Shown here: piece by piece, positions 1 through 7,889 of the stretch
Numbering within the stretch: the stretch's first letter is position 1
How the letters are laid out: each line of letters opens with the position of its first letter
Origin: MED-G105 sp039814575
GTDB taxonomy: Bacteria; Pseudomonadota; Alphaproteobacteria; Caulobacterales; Parvularculaceae
Length of the DNA: 64,000 bases
Direction: 5' to 3'
NCBI GenBank assembly: GCA_039814575.1
Contig: JBCCAY010000008.1
Coordinates: forward strand, 92,226-156,225
Translations under genes and position numbers: made by a program
Notes under the pieces: generated by a model
Database searches by the model: none
What the model saw: only the letters and a program-made list of their open reading frames with translations
What the model was told of the DNA's origin: nothing

Positions 1-452
1 TCAGGATTGGACACGACCGAGAAATCGGCATTCGGATTGGCTCGACGAATAATCTGCTCGACCTCGCCGCCAGTGCCCACCGGAACCGTCGATTTGGTCA
101 CCACGACGGTGTAGCCGTCTAACGTTTGGGCGATCTCTTCTGACGCTGCGTAGACATAAGAGAGGTCCGCAAAGCCGTCGCCGCGACGCGACGGCGTCCC
201 GACGGCGATGAACACCGCATCGACGCCGGCGGCGGCCGTCGTCAAATCATCGGTGAAGGACAGTCTTTTTGCTTGGACGTTCTCCGCCACAAGCGCGTCT
301 AAGCCCGGCTCGTAAATCGGAATTTCACCACGCTCGAGCGCTTCAATCTTCGACTTGTCTTTATCGACGCAAATGACAGTGTGGCCGAAATCAGCGAAGC
401 AAGCGCCGGACACCAAACCGACATATCCCGTCCCGACGATCGCTACTCTCAT
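1..452 (-). CDS. ugd: UDP-glucose 6-dehydrogenase, N-terminal part (runs off left edge)
   Basis: The minus strand from the ATG at 452 reads without a stop to the window edge, about 150 codons. The protein begins MRVAIVGTGYVGLVSGACF, with the dinucleotide-binding GxGxxG at residues 7-12. Further on are a YEPGL segment, an AVGTP motif and a TKSTVPVGTG segment, all typical of the NAD-binding half of the UDP-glucose/GDP-mannose dehydrogenase family. The enzyme oxidises UDP-glucose to UDP-glucuronate in the cytoplasm, a precursor for acidic exopolysaccharide. Its position beside an initiating sugar transferase fits that role. The catalytic Cys region lies outside the window, so UDP-glucose as substrate rather than GDP-mannose is inferred from overall sequence feel and context. 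Confidence 0.9.
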   Translation of the reverse strand, partial: MRVAIVGTGYVGLVSGACFADFGHTVICVDKDKSKIEALERGEIPIYEPGLDALVAENVQAKRLSFTDDLTTAAAGVDAVFIAVGTPSRRGDGFADLSYVYAASEEIAQTLDGYTVVVTKSTVPVGTGGEVEQIIRRANPNADFSVVSNP

Positions 453-666
453 GTTGGAACTTCCCGTTTATCGAATGTGACACGCGCCTTGCGCCGCAAC
501 GCTCGACCTAGCGAAGGGCCGCGGCAAAAGCCAGCTTTTCGTCAGCGCATTTCCCCTGCGCTCCGATCTGCTGGGTCCCGATGCTCAGCGCCCCCGATTA
601 TCTGAATTCTAGGGCTTGTGATGATCGTATCCTCAAAAGAGGCGATCTTCCGGCGCAATTGGACGT

Positions 667-2292
667 TTAGTGGGCGTTTTCGGGGAACAAAACGGCGCGG
701 ACCGTCATGACCAAGATTTTGGCGTCAAACCACAGTGACCAATTATCGATATATTGGAGGTCGTAGCGAAAACGGCTTTCCATCTGATGCGTTTCAGAGG
801 TTTCGCCGCGATAGCCGTTGACTTGCGCCCAACCGGTGATGCCAGGCTTCACTTTATGGCGTCCGGAATAGTTTTCGATGGTCTTCGCATAGGCGTCGTT
901 ATGCGCCAGCGCATGAGGTCTCGGCCCCACAAGGGACATCTCACCTTTTAGGACATTGATGAGCTGCGGCAGTTCATCAAGGCTCCACTTCCGCAAAAAA
1001 GCCCCGACTTTCGTCACTCGCGCATCACCCGCCGTCGCCTGGCGCACGACGTCGCCGTCTTCAGCGACCGTCATGGTTCTGAACTTATAAATGCGGAAGA
1101 CCTCATTGTTAAAGCCGTGACGCTTCTGCACGAACAAGATCGGCCCCTGCCCCTGCAGCCGCAAAGCGATCGCACAGGCGGCGAGGATCGGCGATGCAAC
1201 GATGAAGAGCACCAGCCCCAGAACGCAGTCTTCAATCGTCTTAAGAAAGCCGCCCCAGCCTTCCAAGGGACGCCGGTAAAGCGTCAAGGCGGGCGCGCCG
1301 CCGATTCGGACCATCTCGCCGCCGAGATGATCCATCCAGGACGTTGCGGCCGCGATCGCAATGGACACCGGCAAAGAAGAAAGACGTTCGGTCAAAACGC
1401 TCAACGCTTCACTGTGTGCCGTTGTCGGCGCCGCGACAATGATATCTTCCAGGGCGCCGGCGCGCGCCATACTCTCTAAACTCTGAAAGGTTCTATCATC
1501 GGCCGCGGGGTCGTCGGCCGCGCAATCATGGGGGAACACGCCGACAATTGTGATCGCCGCATCGGAGGCTTTGACCTGCTCAACAAATCGGTCAGCGCAA
1601 TCCGCATCGCCGATCACCGCGACGCGGCGACCGAAAACGCCGCCGGCCCGGGCTGCTTGACGTAAATAGTACGCCGCGCCAACGCGAACGACCATCATAG
1701 AAAGACACGCCGTCGCCGCCCATGTGAATAACCAAAACCGCGAAAACGCGTCGGAGATTTTTAGCGTGAAAGCAAAGGCGATGAGCCCCAGGATCACCAT
1801 CATCCAGCGAGATAGAACCGCGCGAACAGACGACCCAGAGGCGATCAAGCGACCAAATTCGTAATAACCGTCGCGCCGTAAAAGAGCCGTAACGCCCGTC
1901 GCGCCGATAATGCCGGCGCTGGTATAGAGTTGGGCGTCGAAATCGACGATCAAAACTTCGATATGGTAAAAATAGGCGATGCCGACGGACAGCAAGACGA
2001 TCAGAATAAATTCTGCAAACTGAATAAGGTCGCCATACACTGCGCGCGCGATCGGCTGTCGCCCGCGATGCGGCGCATCTGCTATATTTGTGCCGCCGGA
2101 ATAATGGACGCCAGTCTTGTGAACGCCGGCCTTATGAATTCCACCCTCGGGAATGCCGGCGGAAACATCGCTGGCGGAAACATGCGCTGTGTTAACGCTA
2201 GGCGTCGACGCGGCGTCGACCCCACCGCCAACGCCAGAACGCGCATCGCCTTCAGCGGATCGGCCCGTCCCGAAGCCAACAACCGCGCTCAT
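667..2292 (-). CDS. Undecaprenyl-phosphate sugar phosphotransferase (WcaJ/exopolysaccharide initiating transferase family)
   Basis: A 541-residue polyprenyl glycosylphosphotransferase that should attach the first sugar-1-phosphate to undecaprenyl phosphate at the inner membrane. Hydrophobic segments lie near residues 88-108, 122-138, 162-180 and 188-205. A nucleotide-fold middle domain follows (RRVAVIGDAD at 222-231). The C-terminal bacterial sugar-transferase domain spans about 348-541 with KFRTM (403-407), DELPQL (439-444) and GPRP (456-459). Length and layout match the WcaJ-type (TIGR03023-like) family. The first 80 residues are a low-complexity Gly/Ala/His-rich extension containing GIHKAGVHKTGVHYSGG, unusual for the family, so the true start could lie further in. 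It reads away from a gap with tandem repeats. Glucose as first sugar is inferred, not shown. Confidence 0.9.
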   Translation of the reverse strand: MSAVVGFGTGRSAEGDARSGVGGGVDAASTPSVNTAHVSASDVSAGIPEGGIHKAGVHKTGVHYSGGTNIADAPHRGRQPIARAVYGDLIQFAEFILIVLLSVGIAYFYHIEVLIVDFDAQLYTSAGIIGATGVTALLRRDGYYEFGRLIASGSSVRAVLSRWMMVILGLIAFAFTLKISDAFSRFWLFTWAATACLSMMVVRVGAAYYLRQAARAGGVFGRRVAVIGDADCADRFVEQVKASDAAITIVGVFPHDCAADDPAADDRTFQSLESMARAGALEDIIVAAPTTAHSEALSVLTERLSSLPVSIAIAAATSWMDHLGGEMVRIGGAPALTLYRRPLEGWGGFLKTIEDCVLGLVLFIVASPILAACAIALRLQGQGPILFVQKRHGFNNEVFRIYKFRTMTVAEDGDVVRQATAGDARVTKVGAFLRKWSLDELPQLINVLKGEMSLVGPRPHALAHNDAYAKTIENYSGRHKVKPGITGWAQVNGYRGETSETHQMESRFRYDLQYIDNWSLWFDAKILVMTVRAVLFPENAH

Positions 2293-2701
2293 GGCCAGCT
2301 CCGTTCAATTTCGCGCATCCCAATCATCGGCGCCTCAATACTCACTCAATCTCACTCACTCAATCTCACTCACTCAAACATGGCGTTCAACCGATAGCGA
2401 TTTGAATCCATGAAAATCGCCACCCATGACCGCCATGTCAGATAGCCGCATAATGTTAGGCGACGATCGGTTTTTGCATTTCCTCTCGTCGCATTGCAAC
2501 ACCCGTACCGCAGCAATCCACCGTGACGAACGCTCTGCGGCGCATTTGTTGCAAGCCGCGCAGTATCGCATAATCAGTGTTGCGGCGGAGCCTTTGCGGT
2601 TAAAACCATAAGATCGGTTTCGGAAGCGCAACCATTGGGTGTGATGGTGAGCAACGTTCAAAAGCGCCGAACGTAACAAGGCGGGGCGGCAAGGGTTAAA
2701 A
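2293..2701. other. Intergenic region with short tandem repeats
   Basis: This 409-base gap separates the sugar transferase (leftward) from a small rightward gene. It should hold both promoters, but I see no convincing -35/-10 pair. It contains the CTCACTCACTCAAT tandem repeat listed separately. Open frames here have no recognisable protein character and are treated as chance. Confidence 0.5.
2341..2378. repeat. 14-base tandem repeat CTCACTCACTCAAT, about 2.7 copies
   Basis: A truncated copy (2341-2350) is followed by a full copy (2351-2364) and a near-full copy ending AAA (2365-2378), all themselves built of a CTCA/CTCACT core. The array starts about 50 bases upstream of the sugar-transferase start on the minus strand, that is in its leader or promoter. 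Slippage there could alter expression; this is inference. Confidence 0.75.
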
Positions 2702-2926
2702 ATGAGCAAACAGTATTCAACGCACTTTGTGAGCTGGCGCGACGCCGACAAGGCGCCGCTCGGGATTCTCGTTAACGAACAATCCTATGCCGCCGCCGCG
2801 GCGCGCGCGCTTGAAAGCCGATTAGCGACGCTGACAGAAGACGGTTGGATCATCGACCGAATTTTGCCGTCGAGCGGCATGCATCCAAAGCAAGCCGCGG
2901 CTTTTACGATTATCGCCTTCAAATAA
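2702..2926 (+). CDS. Small hypothetical protein (74 aa)
   Basis: An ATG-initiated frame of 74 codons with balanced composition and no signal peptide or membrane segment. I do not recognise a named family. The second half (LATLTEDGWIIDRILPSS then AAFTIIAFK) has the look of small DUF4177-like proteins, where a helix and a GW motif are followed by a terminal beta strand. The upstream purine stretch AAGGG at 2691-2695 could serve as ribosome binding site. It stands alone between divergent sugar-transferase and co-directional cysQ genes. It may be a chance frame, though the codon pattern looks coding. Confidence 0.5.
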   Translation: MSKQYSTHFVSWRDADKAPLGILVNEQSYAAAAARALESRLATLTEDGWIIDRILPSSGMHPKQAAAFTIIAFK

Positions 2927-3094
2927 CCGCGACAGCGCGCCGAGCCTCTACAAGCAGGACAACGGGACTTTTCTTGTCAGAAAGTCTCGCCTAAAGAGGG
3001 CGTTGACGTATTTTCTCAACAACCGCCTTCACTTTCGGCGCATTTGCTCGCACCCCTTATCACGGTGCGTGACCGGCGAATAAGGACACCTCCA

Positions 3095-3904
3095 TTGACG
3101 CCCCCTAATGATGAGGCGCTATTGCACGCCGCTATTTCACTGGCGCTCGCAGCCGGCGTTGAAGCTCTACGGATCTATCAGACGGATTTCGACGTCGCCG
3201 CGAAAGACGATGCGTCTCCGGTGACAGCGGCCGACGAAAAAGGCGAGGCGATCATTCTTGCCGGTCTCGCGAAAACCACGCCGACAATACCGGTGATCGC
3301 CGAAGAAGCCGCGGCGGCTGGCGATCTTCCTAATCTCGACGACCCGGCGAAAGACGCGTTTTTCCTCGTCGACCCCCTCGACGGCACCAAAGAGTTCATC
3401 AAGAAAACCGGCGAATTCACGGTCAACATCGCGCTCATTCGCAATGGTCGGCCAGTGCTCGGCGTCGTCTATGCCCCAGCCCTTGAAACCCTCTACGCCG
3501 GGCGCGCCGGCGTCGGGGCGTTCGCTGCAAGCGTTGACGCCAACGGCGCCCTTGGCGCGGAGCGGCCTATCACCGCACGCCCCGTGCCGAGCGACGGGTT
3601 GATCGCCGTCGCCAGCCGCAGCCACCGTTCGCCGGAAACCGACGCCTTCTTGTCCGATCTCAACGTCAAGGACTTCACAGCCGCCGGTTCCTCCCTAAAA
3701 TTCTGCCGGCTCGCGGAGGGGGCGGCGGACGTCTATCCACGCCTCGGCCGCACCATGGAATGGGATACTGCGGCCGGCCAGGCCGTTTTGGAAGCGGCGG
3801 GCGGCGGCGTTATGCGCTTGGACGCCGATGCGCCCCTCACCTATGGAAAAGTGGAACGCGGTTACGATAACCCGCATTTTGTCGCTTGGGGCGCACGCGA
3901 CTAA
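3095..3904 (+). CDS. cysQ: 3'(2'),5'-bisphosphate nucleotidase CysQ
   Basis: An inositol-monophosphatase-fold phosphatase expected to hydrolyse 3'-phosphoadenosine 5'-phosphate to AMP and phosphate, clearing the by-product of sulfate assimilation. Visible family motifs are the metal-binding EE (in VIAEEAA), the DPLDGTKEF signature and the C-terminal WDTAAGQAVLEAAGG. I chose the TTG at 3095 because AAGGA at 3082-3086 lies eight bases before it. A longer frame from a TTG at 3044 adds 17 poorly fitting residues. About 270 residues is normal for CysQ. It converges with the next gene, ten bases away. Related inositol monophosphatases are the main alternative, but the TKEF motif favours CysQ. Confidence 0.9.
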   Translation: MTPPNDEALLHAAISLALAAGVEALRIYQTDFDVAAKDDASPVTAADEKGEAIILAGLAKTTPTIPVIAEEAAAAGDLPNLDDPAKDAFFLVDPLDGTKEFIKKTGEFTVNIALIRNGRPVLGVVYAPALETLYAGRAGVGAFAASVDANGALGAERPITARPVPSDGLIAVASRSHRSPETDAFLSDLNVKDFTAAGSSLKFCRLAEGAADVYPRLGRTMEWDTAAGQAVLEAAGGGVMRLDADAPLTYGKVERGYDNPHFVAWGARD

Positions 3905-3914
3905 CCGTCGAGCG

Positions 3915-5546
3915 CTAAAGGCCTTTGCCGAACCGCACCTGGTCCGTCGGCACGGCGACGCCGCGGCGCACCCACACGTCCCACGCGCGCGTGCGCTCGG
4001 CAAGTTTAAACTCCGTATAAAGAAGAGCTTCGGCGCTCGCTTTCACCGCTTTCGTCGCCGGATCGAGATCGAGACGCGGCACGAAAACCACATTGGCCGC
4101 CGTCGCCGCCACCTTGCCGTCTGAGACGCACGGTTTGGCGCTGACAAGAACGCAAGCCGTATCGGCGCCGGTTAAGATCGCTACATCAAGCCCGCCTTGG
4201 ACAAGGCTCTCGGCGCGCGCCGCAGCCTCTAAGAGCATAGACGTTTGATCGATCGGCGCGGTGGCGAACAGGGTCTGCGCTTTCGGCGTCGTGAACCGTC
4301 CCTCCTCGATCCATTCAGCGATGCGCGCCCCGCCTGGATGGACCAGCCCGAACGCCGCGCGCGCCGTCGCGTCAGCCTTGGCGCTTAACTGAAACTGGAG
4401 GGCGAGCTGGCCGACCGATTGGGTCATGATCGCCGCGGTCCAGAACAATGTCAGCGCGGCGACAACGCCGGAGATCGCGATCGACGCCCGGTCATGGTCG
4501 CGGAAAACGCCGTCATAAAATGGCGAGGCGATCGATAAGGCGGCCATCCCTGCAGCGAGAACGAAGAGCGGCATCGCTTGCGCGCCGGCGAGCCGTGCGG
4601 CGATTAAAGAACCAGCGAGAAACGCCGCGCCCACGAGCCAGCCACGACGATAGTCCCGCCCGCCGAACACCGCCGCCGCTGCGATCACCGCCGCCGTCGA
4701 CACCGCAACGCCGGCGAGCCCCCACACCCCAGCGCCGTTGGAAAGCCCCCGCGCCGCTTCGTCGATCAGCGCCGAAGCAGCCGAAGCGCGGGCCATGGTT
4801 AGTCCCGGTGCGGAAAACTCAGCCACAATGCAAAGACCGATGAAACTTGCGAACGCACCCACATAGCGCGTCAACCCGTTCTGCCCGGTAAGAAACGGAC
4901 AAGCCGATAACACCAGAAAACCGGCCAGCGTGAATATCGGGTTGAACGTCCACAAGGCGAACATCAATCCGCCGGACAGAAGGCCTTCAAAAACTGCGCG
5001 ATCCCAGCTCTCATCGGCAGGCCCCGACAAAAAACCAACGGCAAGAACCGCGTAATAGGCGAGCGCCATTTCCGCCGGACCGGAAAACGGCGCGATGACA
5101 TAAGCCGCCATCGCAGCGGTTAAGACAACGGCCTGGGCGATGGGCAACCGCACCGAGGCAAAGTAAGCGAGCGGATAGGCCGCCAGCACGGCCGCGATCG
5201 CCTTCGCCGCTAAATGGATGCGGCCTGGCGCATCGGCGAATTTGTCGGCCAAAATCAGCAAAAAGAGATAGAACGGTTGCGCCTCGCCCGCCGCGCCGGC
5301 GACGCCGGCTTCCAGAGCGCGCGCGTCAGCGATCGGCGCAATCACGGCCGTTGTCGGCGCTAGGCTTAAAAGCGCCGGCGAAAACACCGCCAACGCTATA
5401 AAAGGCGTCGCCGCTAAGACCGCCGCAATGAACGCCCAACCGGGATCTTGCCACGCATAAAGCGCCATCGCCGCCTTGCGCGCCCTTGGCGCGGGCTTCC
5501 GCCATGTCGGCGTATCGATGCTCTCATCATAGATCTCAGCGTGCAT
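3915..5546 (-). CDS. Polytopic membrane protein of unknown function
   Basis: About 540 residues with many hydrophobic segments through roughly residue 400, then a soluble C-terminal domain of about 150 residues containing two isolated Cys (in TACVLVSAKPCVSDG). The arrangement (membrane core followed by a non-membrane tail) recalls bacterial dolichol-phosphate-mannose or PMT-like glycosyltransferases, but I cannot see a convincing catalytic motif and do not assign one. The ATG at 5546 is preferred over a TTG at 5561; neither has a strong ribosome binding site. It is divergent from the GST gene and convergent with cysQ. Its position in an exopolysaccharide neighbourhood suggests an envelope role, which is inference only. 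Confidence 0.75.
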   Translation of the reverse strand: MHAEIYDESIDTPTWRKPAPRARKAAMALYAWQDPGWAFIAAVLAATPFIALAVFSPALLSLAPTTAVIAPIADARALEAGVAGAAGEAQPFYLFLLILADKFADAPGRIHLAAKAIAAVLAAYPLAYFASVRLPIAQAVVLTAAMAAYVIAPFSGPAEMALAYYAVLAVGFLSGPADESWDRAVFEGLLSGGLMFALWTFNPIFTLAGFLVLSACPFLTGQNGLTRYVGAFASFIGLCIVAEFSAPGLTMARASAASALIDEAARGLSNGAGVWGLAGVAVSTAAVIAAAAVFGGRDYRRGWLVGAAFLAGSLIAARLAGAQAMPLFVLAAGMAALSIASPFYDGVFRDHDRASIAISGVVAALTLFWTAAIMTQSVGQLALQFQLSAKADATARAAFGLVHPGGARIAEWIEEGRFTTPKAQTLFATAPIDQTSMLLEAAARAESLVQGGLDVAILTGADTACVLVSAKPCVSDGKVAATAANVVFVPRLDLDPATKAVKASAEALLYTEFKLAERTRAWDVWVRRGVAVPTDQVRFGKGL

Positions 5547-5912
5547 AAAACTACGATCCAAGGCGCTCGGCCGTTAACGCTTAGCTTTTCAACTCTCGAC
5601 TCTTCCCAAAGGTCCGACATCAGCGCCGGCGCCCCAATTCGGGATTCGGTCAGTAGGAGGATCGCAAGTCTCTTGCCGTTTCGCTTTTTTAGGGAAGAAA
5701 GGCCCGTCGACGCGCCAAAACCGAACGCCCGCGCCAGCATTGATTGCTATCGTCGATTACTGGCGTCGATTAAGGATAACGCGCAAAGAACCGGTCAGCG
5801 CCGAAGGATCGAGATCTAAGTTGAAAGACACACCACAGCGAGGGGCGTTCGGAAACCAGTTGCCGAAATCGCCTTATTGTCGCAGGGAGCGAGCGCGGAT
5901 AACGTCCTCGCT
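5547..5912. other. Divergent intergenic region
   Basis: Some 366 bases separate the leftward membrane-protein gene from the rightward GST gene and must contain both promoters. I see no clear operator, hairpin or additional gene. Confidence 0.4.
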
Positions 5913-6608
5913 ATGCGCACTCTTTTCACCCAGTCCTTCGATCCAAATAGCCGCTTCATCAAACTGGTGCTTGCGGAAAAACAGCTCGACGCCCGCTTTG
6001 AAACGCCGACGAACGACGAAGACGGGGCGGCCTTCGCCATCGCCAATCCCGCGTTAACCGTCCCTGTCTTAATCGACGAAGCGCCAACGGGCGGCGAGGT
6101 CTCGATCTCTCCAGAAACGGCGATTGCTGAATATCTGGATGAAGCCTATCCCGGAGCTACGCTCATGCCGCAAACATCGGCGGGTCGGGCGGAAGTGCGC
6201 CGTCTTCTCGCTTGGGCCGCAGTGAAGTTCGAAGCTGACGTCAACACGCTTCTCCTGCGCCCGCGCCTTGAATCGGGCGGCCGGTACATCTTTGAACCGG
6301 ACGCCCGCCGCGCCGGCCTCAGCGCCTTGCAATGGCATCTTGATTATTTCAATTGGCTGTTGGAGCAACGTGCCTGGCTCGCCGGCGAAAAAATGACCCT
6401 CGCGGATTTCAGTATCGCCGCCCGCCTCTCTACGCTTGATTATTTCGGCGATATTTCATGGACCAGCGCCCATAACGACGCTGGCGGATTGATGGACGTG
6501 AAAGCATGGTATGCACGGATGAAGTGCCGCCCATCCTTTCGCCAAGTATTAGAAGAGCGGTTCGCGAATACGCCGCCGGCCAGCCACTACCAAAACCCCG
6601 ACTTTTGA
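5913..6608 (+). CDS. Glutathione S-transferase family protein
   Basis: A cytoplasmic GST-like protein of about 231 residues. The N-terminal thioredoxin-like half starts MRTLFTQSFDPNSRFIKLVL, where the SRF replaces the usual PYS/CPFS glutathione-site motif. It continues to TVPVLIDE (cis-Pro loop) and SPETAIAEYLDE (the glutathione-gamma-glutamyl contact region). The all-helical half contains LAGEKMTLADFSIAARLSTL, a typical C-terminal N-capping motif. I chose the ATG at 5913 because family members begin at this strand; a TTG 12 codons upstream is possible. A GST gene directly before queG is a common alphaproteobacterial arrangement. The substrate is not predictable. Confidence 0.85.
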   Translation: MRTLFTQSFDPNSRFIKLVLAEKQLDARFETPTNDEDGAAFAIANPALTVPVLIDEAPTGGEVSISPETAIAEYLDEAYPGATLMPQTSAGRAEVRRLLAWAAVKFEADVNTLLLRPRLESGGRYIFEPDARRAGLSALQWHLDYFNWLLEQRAWLAGEKMTLADFSIAARLSTLDYFGDISWTSAHNDAGGLMDVKAWYARMKCRPSFRQVLEERFANTPPASHYQNPDF

Positions 6609-6684
6609 TCGCCATTGCGGTTGTTAAGCGCTCAACGAAATCTAGGCTTTCGCATCGCGAACGCTCGCCGCTATAATCAAATAC

Positions 6685-7857
6685 ATGTCCAGCGCGCCGC
6701 CGCCATCCAACGCCGCCGAAACGAACGCCGATAGCGCGGCTGACACGCGATGCGCGGCGGTGAAACGCTTGGCGTTAAGCGCCGGCTTCGACGCGGCGCG
6801 CATCACATCGCCAAGCGCTATTCCAGACGCCCCCGCCCGCCTTTCGGAATTCCTGAAGCTCGGCCGCCATGGCGATATGAGTTGGATGGCGGATCGCACC
6901 GCGCAGCGGGCCGATCCTTCAACGCTTTGGTCGGAAGTGCGCTCTATTATTATGATTGGGCAGAATTACGGCCCCGACGACAACCCTTTGGAGCTTCTTC
7001 AGCATAAAGAAAAAGCCGCGATATCGGTTTATGCAAAGGGCAAAGACTATCACGACGTCGTCAAGAAACGACTGAAACGCCTCGCGCGCGCAGTTATTGA
7101 CGATTTTGGCGGCGAGGTGAAAGTTTTTGTAGACACCGCGCCGGTAATGGAAAAACCACTCGCCGAAGCCGCCGGCCTCGGTTGGCAGGGAAAACACACC
7201 AATCTCGTCTCACGCGACTTCGGATCTTGGCTGTTCTTAGGGTCGATTTACACAACCCTTGACCTTACGCCGGATACACCGGAGGCGGACCATTGCGGCG
7301 CCTGCACGGCGTGCCTCGACATTTGTCCGACGAACGCTTTCCCCGAGCCCTACAAACTCGACGCCCGTCGCTGCATCTCCTATCTCACGATCGAACATAA
7401 GGGGCACATTCCACGGGAATTTAGGACGTCGATCGGCAACCGTATCTATGGATGCGATGACTGTCTCGCCGTCTGCCCCTGGAACAAGTTCGCGCAGCGA
7501 GCAGAAGAAACGAAACTGCACGCCCGCGACGCTTTGAAGGCGCCGACCCTAGCCGATCTTGCCGACCTCGATGACGCAAACTTTCGAACACTTTTCGCCG
7601 GAACGCCGGTGAAACGGACGGGGCGTGACCGCTTTATCCGTAATGTGATGATTGCTCTTGGCAACTCCGGCGACAAAAGTCTCGCTGCGTCAACGCAAGC
7701 GAGGCTGATAGACCCGTCGCCTCTTGTGCGCGCTGCGGCCGTTTGGGCGATGCGCCGGCTTCTCTCGGAAAGAGAAATCGCGCCTTTCAGGGATACGCAC
7801 GCCCGCCATGAGCCGGACCCTGACGTGAAGGCGGAATGGACGGCGTCGCTTCAATAG
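6685..7857 (+). CDS. queG: Epoxyqueuosine reductase QueG
   Basis: The final enzyme of queuosine synthesis, reducing epoxyqueuosine at tRNA position 34 using cobalamin and two [4Fe-4S] clusters. The ferredoxin-type cluster Cys are visible at residues 204, 207, 210, 214 and 230, 257, 260, 264 (CGACTACLDICP and CDDCLAVCP). The family acid/base Asp lies in FVDTAPVMEKPLA (residue 150). The C-terminus has a HEAT-like segment (RLIDPSPLVRAAAVWAMRRL) as in other QueG proteins. Length of 390 is normal, with a slightly long N-terminus. It lies 76 bases after the GST gene in the same direction, possibly co-transcribed. Confidence 0.96.
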   Translation: MSSAPPPSNAAETNADSAADTRCAAVKRLALSAGFDAARITSPSAIPDAPARLSEFLKLGRHGDMSWMADRTAQRADPSTLWSEVRSIIMIGQNYGPDDNPLELLQHKEKAAISVYAKGKDYHDVVKKRLKRLARAVIDDFGGEVKVFVDTAPVMEKPLAEAAGLGWQGKHTNLVSRDFGSWLFLGSIYTTLDLTPDTPEADHCGACTACLDICPTNAFPEPYKLDARRCISYLTIEHKGHIPREFRTSIGNRIYGCDDCLAVCPWNKFAQRAEETKLHARDALKAPTLADLADLDDANFRTLFAGTPVKRTGRDRFIRNVMIALGNSGDKSLAASTQARLIDPSPLVRAAAVWAMRRLLSEREIAPFRDTHARHEPDPDVKAEWTASLQ

Positions 7858-7889
7858 GTCATCCTAGGGACAATTATTCGTCGAGAAAC

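Noticed and set aside
2374..2751. Leftward 125-codon frame between the sugar transferase and the small gene
   Set aside because: It is rich in Cys, Arg and Asn with no domain, crosses tandem repeats and overlaps the better-supported 74-residue gene.
3915..5546. Considered as the missing exosortase of the polysaccharide locus
   Set aside because: I could not find the exosortase catalytic Cys/Arg/His motif pattern in the membrane helices, and the protein has a large soluble C-terminal domain that exosortases usually lack in this form.
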